This document shows positions 1-6,703 of a stretch of DNA of 12,355 nucleotides, piece by piece; position 1 is the first letter of the stretch; each line of letters starts with the position of its first letter. This DNA comes from DATGEP01 sp035310125 (GTDB taxonomy: Bacteria > Chloroflexota > Ktedonobacteria > Ktedonobacterales > JADMIN01): NCBI GenBank assembly GCA_035310125.1, contig DATGEP010000272.1, positions 1-12,355 of the forward strand, given 5' to 3'. The notes beneath the pieces were generated by a model. It did no database searches, was not told where the DNA came from, and worked only from the letters and a program-made list of their open reading frames with translations. A program made the position numbers and the translations under genes.

Positions 1-1395
1 GGTTTCGCCGGATGGCTCTTCATCCTCGTGAAAGCCATCGAGACACGCGCCGGTCGCTTTGACTTCTCCGGCTACTACGCCGCCGCCCGCGCCCTGCGTC
101 TCGATCCGCACGCCAACATCTACTCTCCCGCCGTCATCGCCGCTAACGCCATCGCCGGCCATGTGCTGGCGCCGCCGACAATGCTCTATGTGTACACACC
201 ACTCCCCGCGCTGCTGCTGGCCCCACTCACAGCCTTCCCATTCCCCGTCGCGGCGAACATCTTTCTCGCCGTCAATATGCTGGTATGGCTCCTCTGCATG
301 CTGTTGATCGCGCGCGAAGTACGCCACTTGCTCGGTACATCCCTTGCGACACGCAACAGCGTATCCCACGGTCCACTTGCCAAACTGCTCGTCGATCCCG
401 CGCCGCTCGTCGCCCTCGCCGTGTGCGCACCCCTCTTTTTCCTGGGCCGTCCTGGCGTATGGACACTCGGCAATGGTCAGATCAACTTTCTCGTTCTGCT
501 GCCGCTGGCCAGCGTGCCGTGGCTCACACGCCGCGGCAGCGAGTACGGCGTTGGCGTCGCCATCGCCGTCGCCACCATGCTCAAGCTCACCCCCGGCGTA
601 TTGCTGCTGTATCTCTTATTACGGCGGCGGTGGCACGCGCTTGGGGCCGCCCTCGTATCGCTGGCCGTCCTCTCCGCGCTGTGCCTGATCATTGTTGGGC
701 CGCACGTTTTCTTCGCATTTCCCGCCACCACATTGCACATCGGCAGCCGCGATTCGCTGGAAGCCCACAATGAAGCCCTTGTCGCTCCCGTACTCTTCGC
801 CCTCACATCCGCCAGCCCCGCGCTGGCTCCCACCGCGCGAATGTGCGAGTATGTAGTATTAGGCTTGCTGGCCGTCGAGCTTGGCGTCATTCTCTGGCGG
901 TCACGACCTATCGGCGCCATCCATCTGAGCGCCGATCTGCTCCGGCGCGAGGCGCTGGCCTACGCGATGGCGCTCTCCGCCTTGGTGCTGCTCTCGCCAA
1001 CCGCATGGGCGCACCATTACGTCTGGCTGCTGCCAGCTGCCGCGATTGTGCTCGCTCTTGCCATCCGCGCCGTAGCAATCCAGCCAGCGTATGCGCGCGA
1101 CGGTCGCATGCTGTTTGTCCTGCTCGTTGGGGCTATCGTGGCGGGTGTTCTGCTCAATCTCCCGCTCCCGAAGGGCTGGGATACCGATCCGACGGTGCCC
1201 GGTCTGCTGTTCGGACTGCCGCTGCGTCCCTGGCTGCAAGAGCTGCGACCCCTCGGCGGACTCCTGGTGGTCGCCCTCGCGGCCACCCTGCTGCTGCGGA
1301 CTCGCGCCACGACCACTCCAGCACGGAAGGCTTCATGGATACGACCGCACGCAACCAGCGAGCTCCCGGCACCACTCCCGGCCAGCCAGCGCTAG
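1..1395 (+). CDS. GT87-family (DUF2029) integral membrane glycosyltransferase, 5' end outside window
   Basis: The frame is open from base 1 (reading GFAGWLFILVKAIE), so the true start lies upstream and the GTG at 28 is internal. The 464 visible residues are very hydrophobic, with about ten membrane segments. Family hallmarks of the polyprenyl-phosphate-mannose-dependent GT87 mannosyltransferases are seen in order: an acidic loop RFDFSGYYAAARAL near residues 19-32, YTPLPALLLAPL, GNGQINFLVLLPL from residue 157, a KLTPGVLLLYLLLRRRW segment, and AHHYVWLLP late in the chain. Known members use lipid-linked sugar donors at the membrane, often for cell-envelope glycans. The acceptor cannot be told here. 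The stop codon lies 61 bases inside mnmE, so the two genes are probably co-transcribed. Family assignment is fairly sure; the substrate is unknown. Confidence 0.85.
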   Translation, partial: GFAGWLFILVKAIETRAGRFDFSGYYAAARALRLDPHANIYSPAVIAANAIAGHVLAPPTMLYVYTPLPALLLAPLTAFPFPVAANIFLAVNMLVWLLCMLLIAREVRHLLGTSLATRNSVSHGPLAKLLVDPAPLVALAVCAPLFFLGRPGVWTLGNGQINFLVLLPLASVPWLTRRGSEYGVGVAIAVATMLKLTPGVLLLYLLLRRRWHALGAALVSLAVLSALCLIIVGPHVFFAFPATTLHIGSRDSLEAHNEALVAPVLFALTSASPALAPTARMCEYVVLGLLAVELGVILWRSRPIGAIHLSADLLRREALAYAMALSALVLLSPTAWAHHYVWLLPAAAIVLALAIRAVAIQPAYARDGRMLFVLLVGAIVAGVLLNLPLPKGWDTDPTVPGLLFGLPLRPWLQELRPLGGLLVVALAATLLLRTRATTTPARKASWIRPHATSELPAPLPASQR

Positions 1396-2840
1396 ACGAC
1401 ACCATCGCCGCCATCGCCACTCCGCCCGGCGTCGGCGGTATCGGCATTGTTCGCATGAGCGGTCCGGACGCTTTCGCTGTGGGGATGCGCGTCTTTCGCC
1501 CCGCCGCGCATGCGCCGTTGGATTCACCGCCGCCCTCACATCTGCTCACCTACGGCCACATCGTAGACCCCACCAGTGATGAGCGGATAGACGAAGTCCT
1601 CGTCGCATTCATGCGCGCCCCACGCACCTACACCCGCGAAGATGTCGTGGAGATTTCGGCCCACGGTGGCCCGCTGCTCCTGCGCCGCATCCTCTTGCTC
1701 GTGCTCGCCGCCGGCGCCCGACCCGCGCGTCCCGGCGAGATGACCCTACGCGCCTTCCTCAATGGACGCCTCGATCTCGCCCAGGCGGAAGCCGTCATGG
1801 CCCTCATCAATGCCGAGTCTGACGCCGGTCGCCGTCTCGCCCTCCGCCAGCTTGAAGGCGAGCTGTCGGCCCGCATCCATGAGGCACGCGGCAACGCGAT
1901 GGCCGCGCTTGTCCGTATCGAAGCCAGCATAGACTTCCCCGACGAGGAAGTGCCGCCACCCGATCCCGCCGAGCTGGCCGCGCTCATCGCCGCCGCCAGC
2001 CGCGAGATCGAACGGCTGCTCGCGGGTGCGAGCCAGGGCCGCATACTCCGCGAGGGGCTGCGCGTCGCGATCGTAGGCCGCCCCAACGTCGGCAAATCCA
2101 GCCTGCTCAACACGCTGCTCGGCGCGGAGCGCGCCATCGTCACCCCGATAGCCGGAACCACTCGCGACACCGTGGAGGAGCGCGCGACCATCGCCGGTGT
2201 CGCGCTGCATCTTGTAGACACCGCTGGCCTCACGGCAACGGAGGACCCCATCGAGCGCATCGGCGTGGAGCGGTCGCGCGCCGCCGCCCGCGAAGCCGAT
2301 CTGCTCCTCTTCGTCCTCGACGGCTCCATGCCCCTCACCGACCTTGACCTGCTCGCCGCCCGCGAGCTACCTGTCCTCACCCCCGCAACGCTCGCCAGTG
2401 CGGGGACGCTGCCTACCGCGCCCGCTGAAGGTGACATCTTCTCCCGGCCCACCATCCTCGTCCTCAATAAAGCCGATCTGCCCCCCGCGCTGGACGACGC
2501 GGATGTCATGCCGCTCGCGCCAGGCGCTCCGGTCGTGCGTACGTCCGCCATCACACGCGGCGGCGCCACACAGCTTGAAGAGACGATTGCCGCCCTCGTC
2601 ACTGGCGGCGCCATCCAACCCGCCGACGTGCTCGTTGCCAGCGCCCGCCATCAGGACGCCCTCCGCCGTGCCGCCGAACAGCTCGCCGCCGCGGCGAATA
2701 CCCTGGCCGCCGCCTTACCCCTTGACTTCGTCTCCATAGACCTGCGCGCCGCCTTGGACGTCCTCGGCGAAATCACCGGCGAAACCGCCACCGCCGACCT
2801 CCTCGACCGCATCTTCGCAGAGTTCTGCATCGGCAAGTAG
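1335..2840 (+). CDS. mnmE: tRNA uridine-5-carboxymethylaminomethyl(34) synthesis GTPase MnmE (TrmE)
   Basis: The protein has 501 residues. The N-terminal folate-binding domain begins TIAAIATPPGVGGIGIVRMSG at about residues 23-43. A helical domain follows, with a Ras-like G domain inserted in it: G1 GRPNVGKSS at 248, G2 GTTRDT, G3 DTAG at 295, G4 NKAD at 378, and a G5-like TSA. It ends in the diagnostic CIGK, whose cysteine belongs to the C-terminal motif needed for tRNA modification. MnmE acts with MnmG to modify U34 of certain tRNAs; mnmG is not in the window. ATG 1335 has GGAAGG five bases upstream and is the only start codon before the conserved N-terminus, so the overlap with the upstream gene is real. 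The protein is longer than E. coli MnmE (454 residues) because of an N-terminal extension of about 20 residues and an Ala/Pro-rich insert of about 18 residues between G3 and G4. Confidence 0.97.
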   Translation: MDTTARNQRAPGTTPGQPALDDTIAAIATPPGVGGIGIVRMSGPDAFAVGMRVFRPAAHAPLDSPPPSHLLTYGHIVDPTSDERIDEVLVAFMRAPRTYTREDVVEISAHGGPLLLRRILLLVLAAGARPARPGEMTLRAFLNGRLDLAQAEAVMALINAESDAGRRLALRQLEGELSARIHEARGNAMAALVRIEASIDFPDEEVPPPDPAELAALIAAASREIERLLAGASQGRILREGLRVAIVGRPNVGKSSLLNTLLGAERAIVTPIAGTTRDTVEERATIAGVALHLVDTAGLTATEDPIERIGVERSRAAAREADLLLFVLDGSMPLTDLDLLAARELPVLTPATLASAGTLPTAPAEGDIFSRPTILVLNKADLPPALDDADVMPLAPGAPVVRTSAITRGGATQLEETIAALVTGGAIQPADVLVASARHQDALRRAAEQLAAAANTLAAALPLDFVSIDLRAALDVLGEITGETATADLLDRIFAEFCIGK

Positions 2841-2888
2841 CGCCCGTCCACTCGGTCGCCGCTCGTAGAGGTTAGCAGGCACGGGCGC
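2840..2888. terminator. Possible bidirectional terminator between mnmE and the MerR gene
   Basis: A perfect 8-bp inverted repeat, GCGCCCGT (2840-2847) and ACGGGCGC (2881-2888), spans the whole gap between two convergent genes. The 33-nt loop is long and there is no T tract, so intrinsic termination is uncertain. Confidence 0.35.
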
Positions 2889-2890
2889 CA

Positions 2891-3289
2891 TTATCGTTGG
2901 TAACATGCGCTGATCAGCCGGCCACATTCCTCCAGGCTTGGACACTGACACCGCAGCAAGCCCTCCTCCAAAAGACGCTTCATTCCTTGCGCCCTGACAA
3001 TCAGCGCCTCCACCTCGGCGAGCTTCTGTGTTGCCAGCGCCTGCCACCGCTCCGAAGCCGGGGTATCGGCGTCAAAATGAACGAACAGCCGCCTGATCTC
3101 CGCTACAGTAAAGCCCGCCTCCTGGGCCACTCGGATGATTGCCAGTCGTTGCGGCACATCGTCGTCGTAGCGTCGTTGACCGCTGACACGCCGGGGTATG
3201 GGCAACAAGCCAGCGCTCTCATAATAGCGAATCGCCGATGGTCGCAGCCCCGCGCGCCGCGCCACCTCACCAATCGTCAGCAGCCCCAT
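2891..3289 (-). CDS. MerR-family transcriptional regulator with C-terminal cysteine cluster
   Basis: The protein has 132 residues. The N-terminal MerR winged helix-turn-helix is clear: LTIGEVARRAGLRPSAIRYY near residues 4-23, then GLLPIPRRVSGQRRYDDD. A dimerisation coiled coil follows, then a short C-terminal sensor segment with C114, C116, C122 and C129. C-x-C-x5-C matches the last three ligands of the SoxR [2Fe-2S] motif C-x2-C-x-C-x5-C; the first ligand position is Leu, and C129 is extra. It may therefore sense redox state, thiols or a metal, but the inducer cannot be read from sequence. A GTG at 3301 is in frame but overlaps the ribosome-binding site (AAGAGGTG), which is correctly spaced for ATG 3289, so the latter was chosen. 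The gene is divergent from the 3407 gene and they share a regulatory region. Confidence 0.9.
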   Translation of the reverse strand: MGLLTIGEVARRAGLRPSAIRYYESAGLLPIPRRVSGQRRYDDDVPQRLAIIRVAQEAGFTVAEIRRLFVHFDADTPASERWQALATQKLAEVEALIVRAQGMKRLLEEGLLRCQCPSLEECGRLISACYQR

Positions 3290-3304
3290 TCTCGCGTTCA
3301 CCTC

Positions 3305-3335
3305 TTGACTTAAAGCGCACTTGAATATGTACCCT
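3305..3335 (+). promoter_or_regulatory. MerR-type promoter and operator upstream of the 3407 gene
   Basis: TTGACT (3305-3310) and TACCCT (3330-3335) are separated by 19 bp, the over-long spacer typical of MerR-activated promoters. Between them lies the dyad TTAAAG-CGCA-CTTGAA (3310-3325), with imperfectly complementary arms. It sits between the MerR start codon and the divergent gene, so autoregulation is also likely. The match is by eye only. Confidence 0.6.
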
Positions 3336-3406
3336 CAACCGTAGCAGGTGCATGGAGCGCTTGCAAGGGCTTGCGCGAGCAGGACTCACAAGAAACGAGT
3401 ACGAAA

Positions 3407-3748
3407 ATGTCTGAACAGCAATCTGGAGCCGGGGAGACGCCCATCGCCTGCACATTAACCGGTGCGGGGCTGGCCGAGCGCGGGGATGAAGTCGCTAGCC
3501 TGTTCGCGACGGTTGAAGCTGTGCGCGAGCTACCCGACGGCTACGCCTTTCGTTTTCCCGGTAACGACACAGCGGCGACCGCATTACTCGAATTTACCCT
3601 GGCGGAGCGGCGCTGCTGCCCATTTTTCACCTTCGAGATGGACTTCGAGCCACATGCAGGCCCGATCTGGATCAATCTGCGCGGCTCCGCTGCCGTCAAA
3701 GAGTTCGTGGCGAGCGCCTGGGGCGAGGCGATAGCAGCCCATGCGTAA
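3407..3748 (+). CDS. Conserved hypothetical protein with ERRCCPFFTFE motif
   Basis: The protein has 113 residues, soluble, with no signal peptide or membrane segment. I do not know its function. The pattern is an N-terminal ACTLTGAGLAERGDEVASL stretch, then ELPDGYAFRFPG, then the striking AERRCCPFFTFEMDF block with vicinal cysteines C70 and C71, then GPIWINLRG. I recall the CCPFxxFE block as a recurrent conserved element of small bacterial proteins, but I cannot name a biochemical role. A TTG at 3371 is in frame; ATG 3407 was preferred because it starts a normal hydrophilic N-terminus. Its ribosome-binding site is weak. The gene is divergent from, and probably controlled by, the adjacent MerR regulator, so a role in binding or sensing whatever thiol or metal signal that regulator detects is a reasonable but untested inference. 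Confidence 0.75.
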   Translation: MSEQQSGAGETPIACTLTGAGLAERGDEVASLFATVEAVRELPDGYAFRFPGNDTAATALLEFTLAERRCCPFFTFEMDFEPHAGPIWINLRGSAAVKEFVASAWGEAIAAHA

Positions 3749-3775
3749 ACGCCAGCACTGGAGAGAGTAGCAGCC

Positions 3776-3816
3776 GTAGCGGGAGCCACATGATGAATGA
3801 AATGTGATCCCGCTAC
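3776..3816. terminator. Strong two-step hairpin between convergent genes
   Basis: GTAGCGGGA (3776-3784) pairs perfectly with TCCCGCTAC (3808-3816). Nested inside, CACAT (3787-3791) pairs with ATGTG (3802-3806) around a 10-nt loop. It lies 28 bases past the stop of the 3407 gene and downstream of the convergent nicotinamidase gene, so a bidirectional terminator or 3'-end stabiliser is likely. There is no T tract on either side, so Rho-independent termination is not certain. Confidence 0.55.
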
Positions 3817-3905
3817 CTCGCTCCATACCATGCGCGCCCGGCCCATCGTACGCGAGCCACTCTGCGCGAACCGTTGCGCGTGTACCGGCTGTGGACACGG
3901 CGACA

Positions 3906-4493
3906 TTATGCGTGCGGCGCGAAGTCCTCCAGCGTCTCCTCTTTCGCACCCGCCGCCAGCATCTCAGCGATTGCGCGCTCGCCGTCGCCGGGCTTCACGT
4001 CCACCGCGCGCACCGCATCGCGTAACAGATACACCTCGAACCCCGCCGCCAGCGCGCCCAACACCGTTGCCCGCACGCAGTAGTCCGTCGCCAGCCCACC
4101 CACGTGGACCCGCGTCACGCCCCACTCGCGCAACACATCCAACACGGCGCGACCATCGGAAAGTTGCCCCTCCAGCGCCGAGTATCCCTCATCCCGCGCG
4201 CTCATCCCCTTAGACGCAATCAGCGTCTCCGCTGGCAGCCGTAACCCGGCGTGAAACGCCGCTCCCCCTGTCCCCTGCACACAGTGCGCCGGCCATGTTC
4301 CCCCGAACGCCACGAAATGCGCCGTCTCCTCGGGATGCCAGTCGCGGCTGGCCATGATCGGAATGCCCGCCGCGCTCACACGCTCCAGATACTGGTTCAG
4401 CACCGGCACGACCGCGTCTCCCTCTGGCACCGCCAGCGAGCCGCCCGGGCAGAAATCATTCTGCACATCCACTACGATCAACGCATCCGGCAT
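3906..4493 (-). CDS. pncA: Nicotinamidase (isochorismatase-like hydrolase)
   Basis: The protein has 195 residues and is cytosolic. It hydrolyses nicotinamide to nicotinate and ammonia, feeding NAD salvage through the Preiss-Handler route. The catalytic triad is seen as D9 in IVVDVQNDF, K95 in IASKGM and C139 in LATDYCVRATV. Metal-binding residues D51 and H53 (SRDWHPEETAHF) and H70 (WPAHCVQGT) are all present, which separates it from general isochorismatases. Length is normal for the family. GTG 4508 and ATG 4499 are also in frame, but GAGGGAG sits six bases before ATG 4493, which fixes the start. A palindrome lies upstream (4521-4537), and an NrtR-type regulator, a family known to control NAD metabolism, is encoded about 4 kb away. 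Enzymatic activity on the related pyrazinamide is common in the family. Confidence 0.93.
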   Translation of the reverse strand: MPDALIVVDVQNDFCPGGSLAVPEGDAVVPVLNQYLERVSAAGIPIMASRDWHPEETAHFVAFGGTWPAHCVQGTGGAAFHAGLRLPAETLIASKGMSARDEGYSALEGQLSDGRAVLDVLREWGVTRVHVGGLATDYCVRATVLGALAAGFEVYLLRDAVRAVDVKPGDGERAIAEMLAAGAKEETLEDFAPHA

Positions 4494-4520
4494 AACCATC
4501 TCCCTCACTTTCTCTCAGCG

Positions 4521-4561
4521 CATTCTCAATGAGAGTGTATCCGGCTCAGGCCACGTAGCAA
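4521..4561 (-). promoter_or_regulatory. Putative nicotinamidase promoter with palindromic operator
   Basis: Reading the minus strand, TTGCTA (4561-4556) and TACACT (4539-4534) are 16 bp apart. Immediately downstream, overlapping the -10 box and expected start point, is the 17-bp near-palindrome CATTCTCAATGAGAGTG (plus-strand 4521-4537, centre 4529), in which seven of eight base pairs are complementary. This position suits a repressor. Which protein binds is not known; the NrtR-like regulator in this window is a candidate. Confidence 0.45.
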
Positions 4562-4713
4562 ACCAGCGCGGCACGGGCGTCGCCTTTCCAGATTACGCCC
4601 TTGGATTGAGAAAAGATTTGACATACTATTCACTCACGGGCGCCAGTTGGGACGCTCACCACTATGGGGAACCCACCTCCGCCAGCGCCTCCTCGAGAAA
4701 AGGAGCAGGCAAA

Positions 4714-5283
4714 ATGAGAAAGCTTATCGTTTCAGAGTTCGTGACACTGGACGGCGTCATGCAAGATCCGGGCGGTGCTGAAAAGAGTTTCGCCCACGGC
4801 GGTTGGAGCATGCGCTACTGGCACGATGAAATCGGCAAGGTAAAATTCGATGAGCTTGTCGCGAGCGACACGCTCCTACTGGGGCGGGTAACCTATCAGG
4901 GGTTCGCCGCGGCCTGGCCGGCCGTGAAAGATGAAGCGGGCTTTGCCGACAAGATGAACAGCATCCCCAAGGTCGTCGTTTCGACGACCCTGGAAACGGT
5001 TGAGTGGAATAACTCCCGGCTGATCAAAGAGAATGTCGCGGATGAGATCGCCAACCTGAAGCAACAGCCCGGACAGGATATCCTCGTCGGCGGCAGCGCC
5101 ACCCTCGTCCGTACTCTGATGCAGCACGATCTCATTGATGGCCTCCGGCTCCTGGTCTATCCTGTCGTTCTTGGCAGCGGCAAACGGATCTTTCCAGACG
5201 GAATCAACACGCCCCTCACACTCGTCGAATCACGATCGTTTCCGTCAGGTGTCGTACTCCTTGAGTATCAGCCAGCTCGATAA
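4714..5283 (+). CDS. RibD C-terminal-domain / dihydrofolate reductase-like protein (first copy)
   Basis: The protein has 189 residues. The N-terminal strand RKLIVSEFVTLDGVMQDPGG is typical of the small RibD-C/DHFR-like proteins such as the YyaP group. The signature LLLGRVTYQGFAAAWP follows, then a nucleotide-binding loop ILVGGSATLVRTLMQHDLID with G126-G127, and VYPVVLGSGKRIFP. Related domains reduce a pteridine or pyrimidine substrate with NADPH; the substrate of this group is unknown. ATG 4714 is preceded by AAAGGAG at good spacing, and the frame upstream has no family similarity, so the start is firm. It stands alone, with about 220 bp of leader on one side and about 320 bp without a firm gene on the other. 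A weak TTGGAT-N17-TACTAT promoter can be drawn at 4601-4629. A second member lies at 7809. Confidence 0.88.
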   Translation: MRKLIVSEFVTLDGVMQDPGGAEKSFAHGGWSMRYWHDEIGKVKFDELVASDTLLLGRVTYQGFAAAWPAVKDEAGFADKMNSIPKVVVSTTLETVEWNNSRLIKENVADEIANLKQQPGQDILVGGSATLVRTLMQHDLIDGLRLLVYPVVLGSGKRIFPDGINTPLTLVESRSFPSGVVLLEYQPAR

Positions 5284-5607
5284 GGTAGTGAGCGGCTCCA
5301 TAGGTGGCTGTACGATCTGACGACCTTGCACGAACGCCACCCCCTCAACCCACGCAACGGCAAGCTTTTCTCAACTGGCGGCGAGATGAATCATAATGCC
5401 GAGGTTGTTGACGAATACGTCAGGAACGCCTGCGCATGCGTCACGGACAGGCGTATGTTCGATAGCGGCAAAGGACCCTGGGGTGAAAACCCGCCATTTC
5501 ACATGCCGGTCGGCTTGCGCCCATCCGGTCCGCGCAAAGTCTCGCCGCATCCCGTCCTCAACGTCACACAGAGCCGTGCTATCACGGGAGACTTTCCGTA
5601 AATCCGG
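5284..5607. other. Gap between reductase and AraC genes
   Basis: These 324 bases hold no confident plus-strand gene. The only coding-like signal is a short minus-strand frame at 5371-5550, listed separately. No clear promoter or terminator was found; any AraC promoter must lie here. Confidence 0.5.
5371..5550 (-). CDS. Possible small or remnant protein, unrecognised
   Basis: A 59-residue minus-strand frame begins at ATG 5550, with GAGG five bases before it, and ends in TGA. It reads like globular protein, for example VKWRVFTPGSFAAIEHTPV and GVPDVFVNNLGIMIHLAA, with natural codon use. The frame stays open upstream to about 5655, where it would overlap the AraC gene on the other strand. I do not recognise the family. 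It may be the 3' end of a decayed gene, an intact small gene, or chance. The opposite-strand frames over the same bases look less protein-like. Confidence 0.3.
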   Translation of the reverse strand: MRRDFARTGWAQADRHVKWRVFTPGSFAAIEHTPVRDACAGVPDVFVNNLGIMIHLAAS

Positions 5608-6540
5608 ATGAGCGCCAGAACAGAGATACATCAGCATTATTCGACACCGCACCACCCTTGCTGGGAGGCTCAGCTCGCGCGGAAGGGGTCACCGTTGCAC
5701 CCAACTCATCAGCAGAGCCGCACCGGAGCATACCGTGCGCCCACACTCGCCGCTTACTCGCTAGCCGTTGCGCACGTGCTGCGGGCGATGCGCGCAAACT
5801 TGTCCGAGCCGCTCTCGCTCGATGAAATGGCCGAGATTGCTTGTCTGAGCCCGTTTCACTTTCACCGTGTCTTCCGCGCGACCACTGGCATACCTCCCGG
5901 CGAGTTTCTTGCCGCGCTGCGTCTGGATGCGGCAAAACGGCTGCTTCTGACAACGTCGCTGAGTGTCACCGACGTCTGTTTTGAGCTGGGCTACGCCAGC
6001 CTTGGCACGTTTACCACACGCTTCAAGCGCCGCGTAGGACTCTCGCCGCTTCAGTTCCGCCAATTGGCTGGCGAGCTCACACCTATCTCCTCGCGACCGC
6101 TCGCTGACGCCCAGAGGAGCGCACCGCGCCTCGTCGCAATCCACCCCGCCGGGGTAAGTGGCTCGATTACGGCGCCAGACTCCTTTAGCGGCCTGATCTT
6201 CGTTGGGCTTTTTCCCAGACCCATTCCCCAAAACCGTCCTGCAGCCTGTACGACGCTCACCACACCCGACCATTTTCAGCTCGATCCAGTGCCTGACGGG
6301 CGCTACTACCTCCTCAGCGCCGCTCTACCTCAGTCGCGGAGCGCGCTGACATACCTGTTGCCAGGCACAAGCGTACTTGTGGCTATTGGCCCACAGCCCG
6401 TGCTGGTGCGCGATGGCCGGGCGAGCGCTCCAGTGGATCTCGCGTTGCGCCCGCTCCACGCGGCGGATCCTCCCATCCTCGGTGTGTTCCCGCCACTTCT
6501 TGCGACTCCGGCTGCCGCGCGGATTCGTGCCGCCATATGA
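5608..6540 (+). CDS. AraC-family transcriptional regulator with C-terminal extension
   Basis: The protein has 310 residues. Unusually for AraC proteins the DNA-binding domain is near the N-terminus (about residues 55-155): MRANLSEPLSLDEMAEIACLSPFHFHRVFR forms the first helix-turn-helix, and LSVTDVCFELGYASLGTFTTRFKRRVGLSPLQFR the second. The remaining 150 residues look beta-rich (SGLIFVGLFPRPIPQ, HFQLDPVPDGRYYLLSAALP, VLVRDGRASAPVDLALRP). They resemble a carboxypeptidase-regulatory or transthyretin-like sandwich, a possible ligand or effector domain. The first 50 residues (MSARTEIHQHYSTPHH...) are not a recognised domain. The ribosome-binding site before ATG 5608 is poor, with GGAGA about 15 bases away, so a later start such as TTG 5695 cannot be excluded. 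Regulation targets are unknown; the next plus-strand gene, a hydrolase, is a natural candidate. Confidence 0.88.
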   Translation: MSARTEIHQHYSTPHHPCWEAQLARKGSPLHPTHQQSRTGAYRAPTLAAYSLAVAHVLRAMRANLSEPLSLDEMAEIACLSPFHFHRVFRATTGIPPGEFLAALRLDAAKRLLLTTSLSVTDVCFELGYASLGTFTTRFKRRVGLSPLQFRQLAGELTPISSRPLADAQRSAPRLVAIHPAGVSGSITAPDSFSGLIFVGLFPRPIPQNRPAACTTLTTPDHFQLDPVPDGRYYLLSAALPQSRSALTYLLPGTSVLVAIGPQPVLVRDGRASAPVDLALRPLHAADPPILGVFPPLLATPAAARIRAAI

Positions 6541-6703
6541 GCAAGCGCACCAACTACGCAAGATTGAAGAAGCGCATCGCTGCGGCGCAAGCTATTCTGA
6601 TCGTGTCAGTTTCAACGAGAGAGGAGGGCTGGAGCCATAGTCCCGGCGTCTCGACATACAGACGGCGAATACTCGACGAGTTATCAGATTACGAGGTGAT
6701 TTG

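Noticed and set aside
843..1334. Extension of mnmE upstream of ATG 1335
   Set aside because: The frame is open but out of phase with the well-supported GT87 gene, Arg/Ala-rich and unlike any MnmE N-terminus. The ribosome-binding site and conservation fit 1335.
1628..2614. Long minus-strand frame of 328 codons
   Set aside because: It is antisense to mnmE, Ser/Arg/Ala-rich low-complexity, without recognisable motifs.
4354..4713. N-terminal extension of the first RibD-C protein
   Set aside because: The frame is open upstream but overlaps the nicotinamidase gene antisense. AAAGGAG and family similarity both fix the start at 4714.
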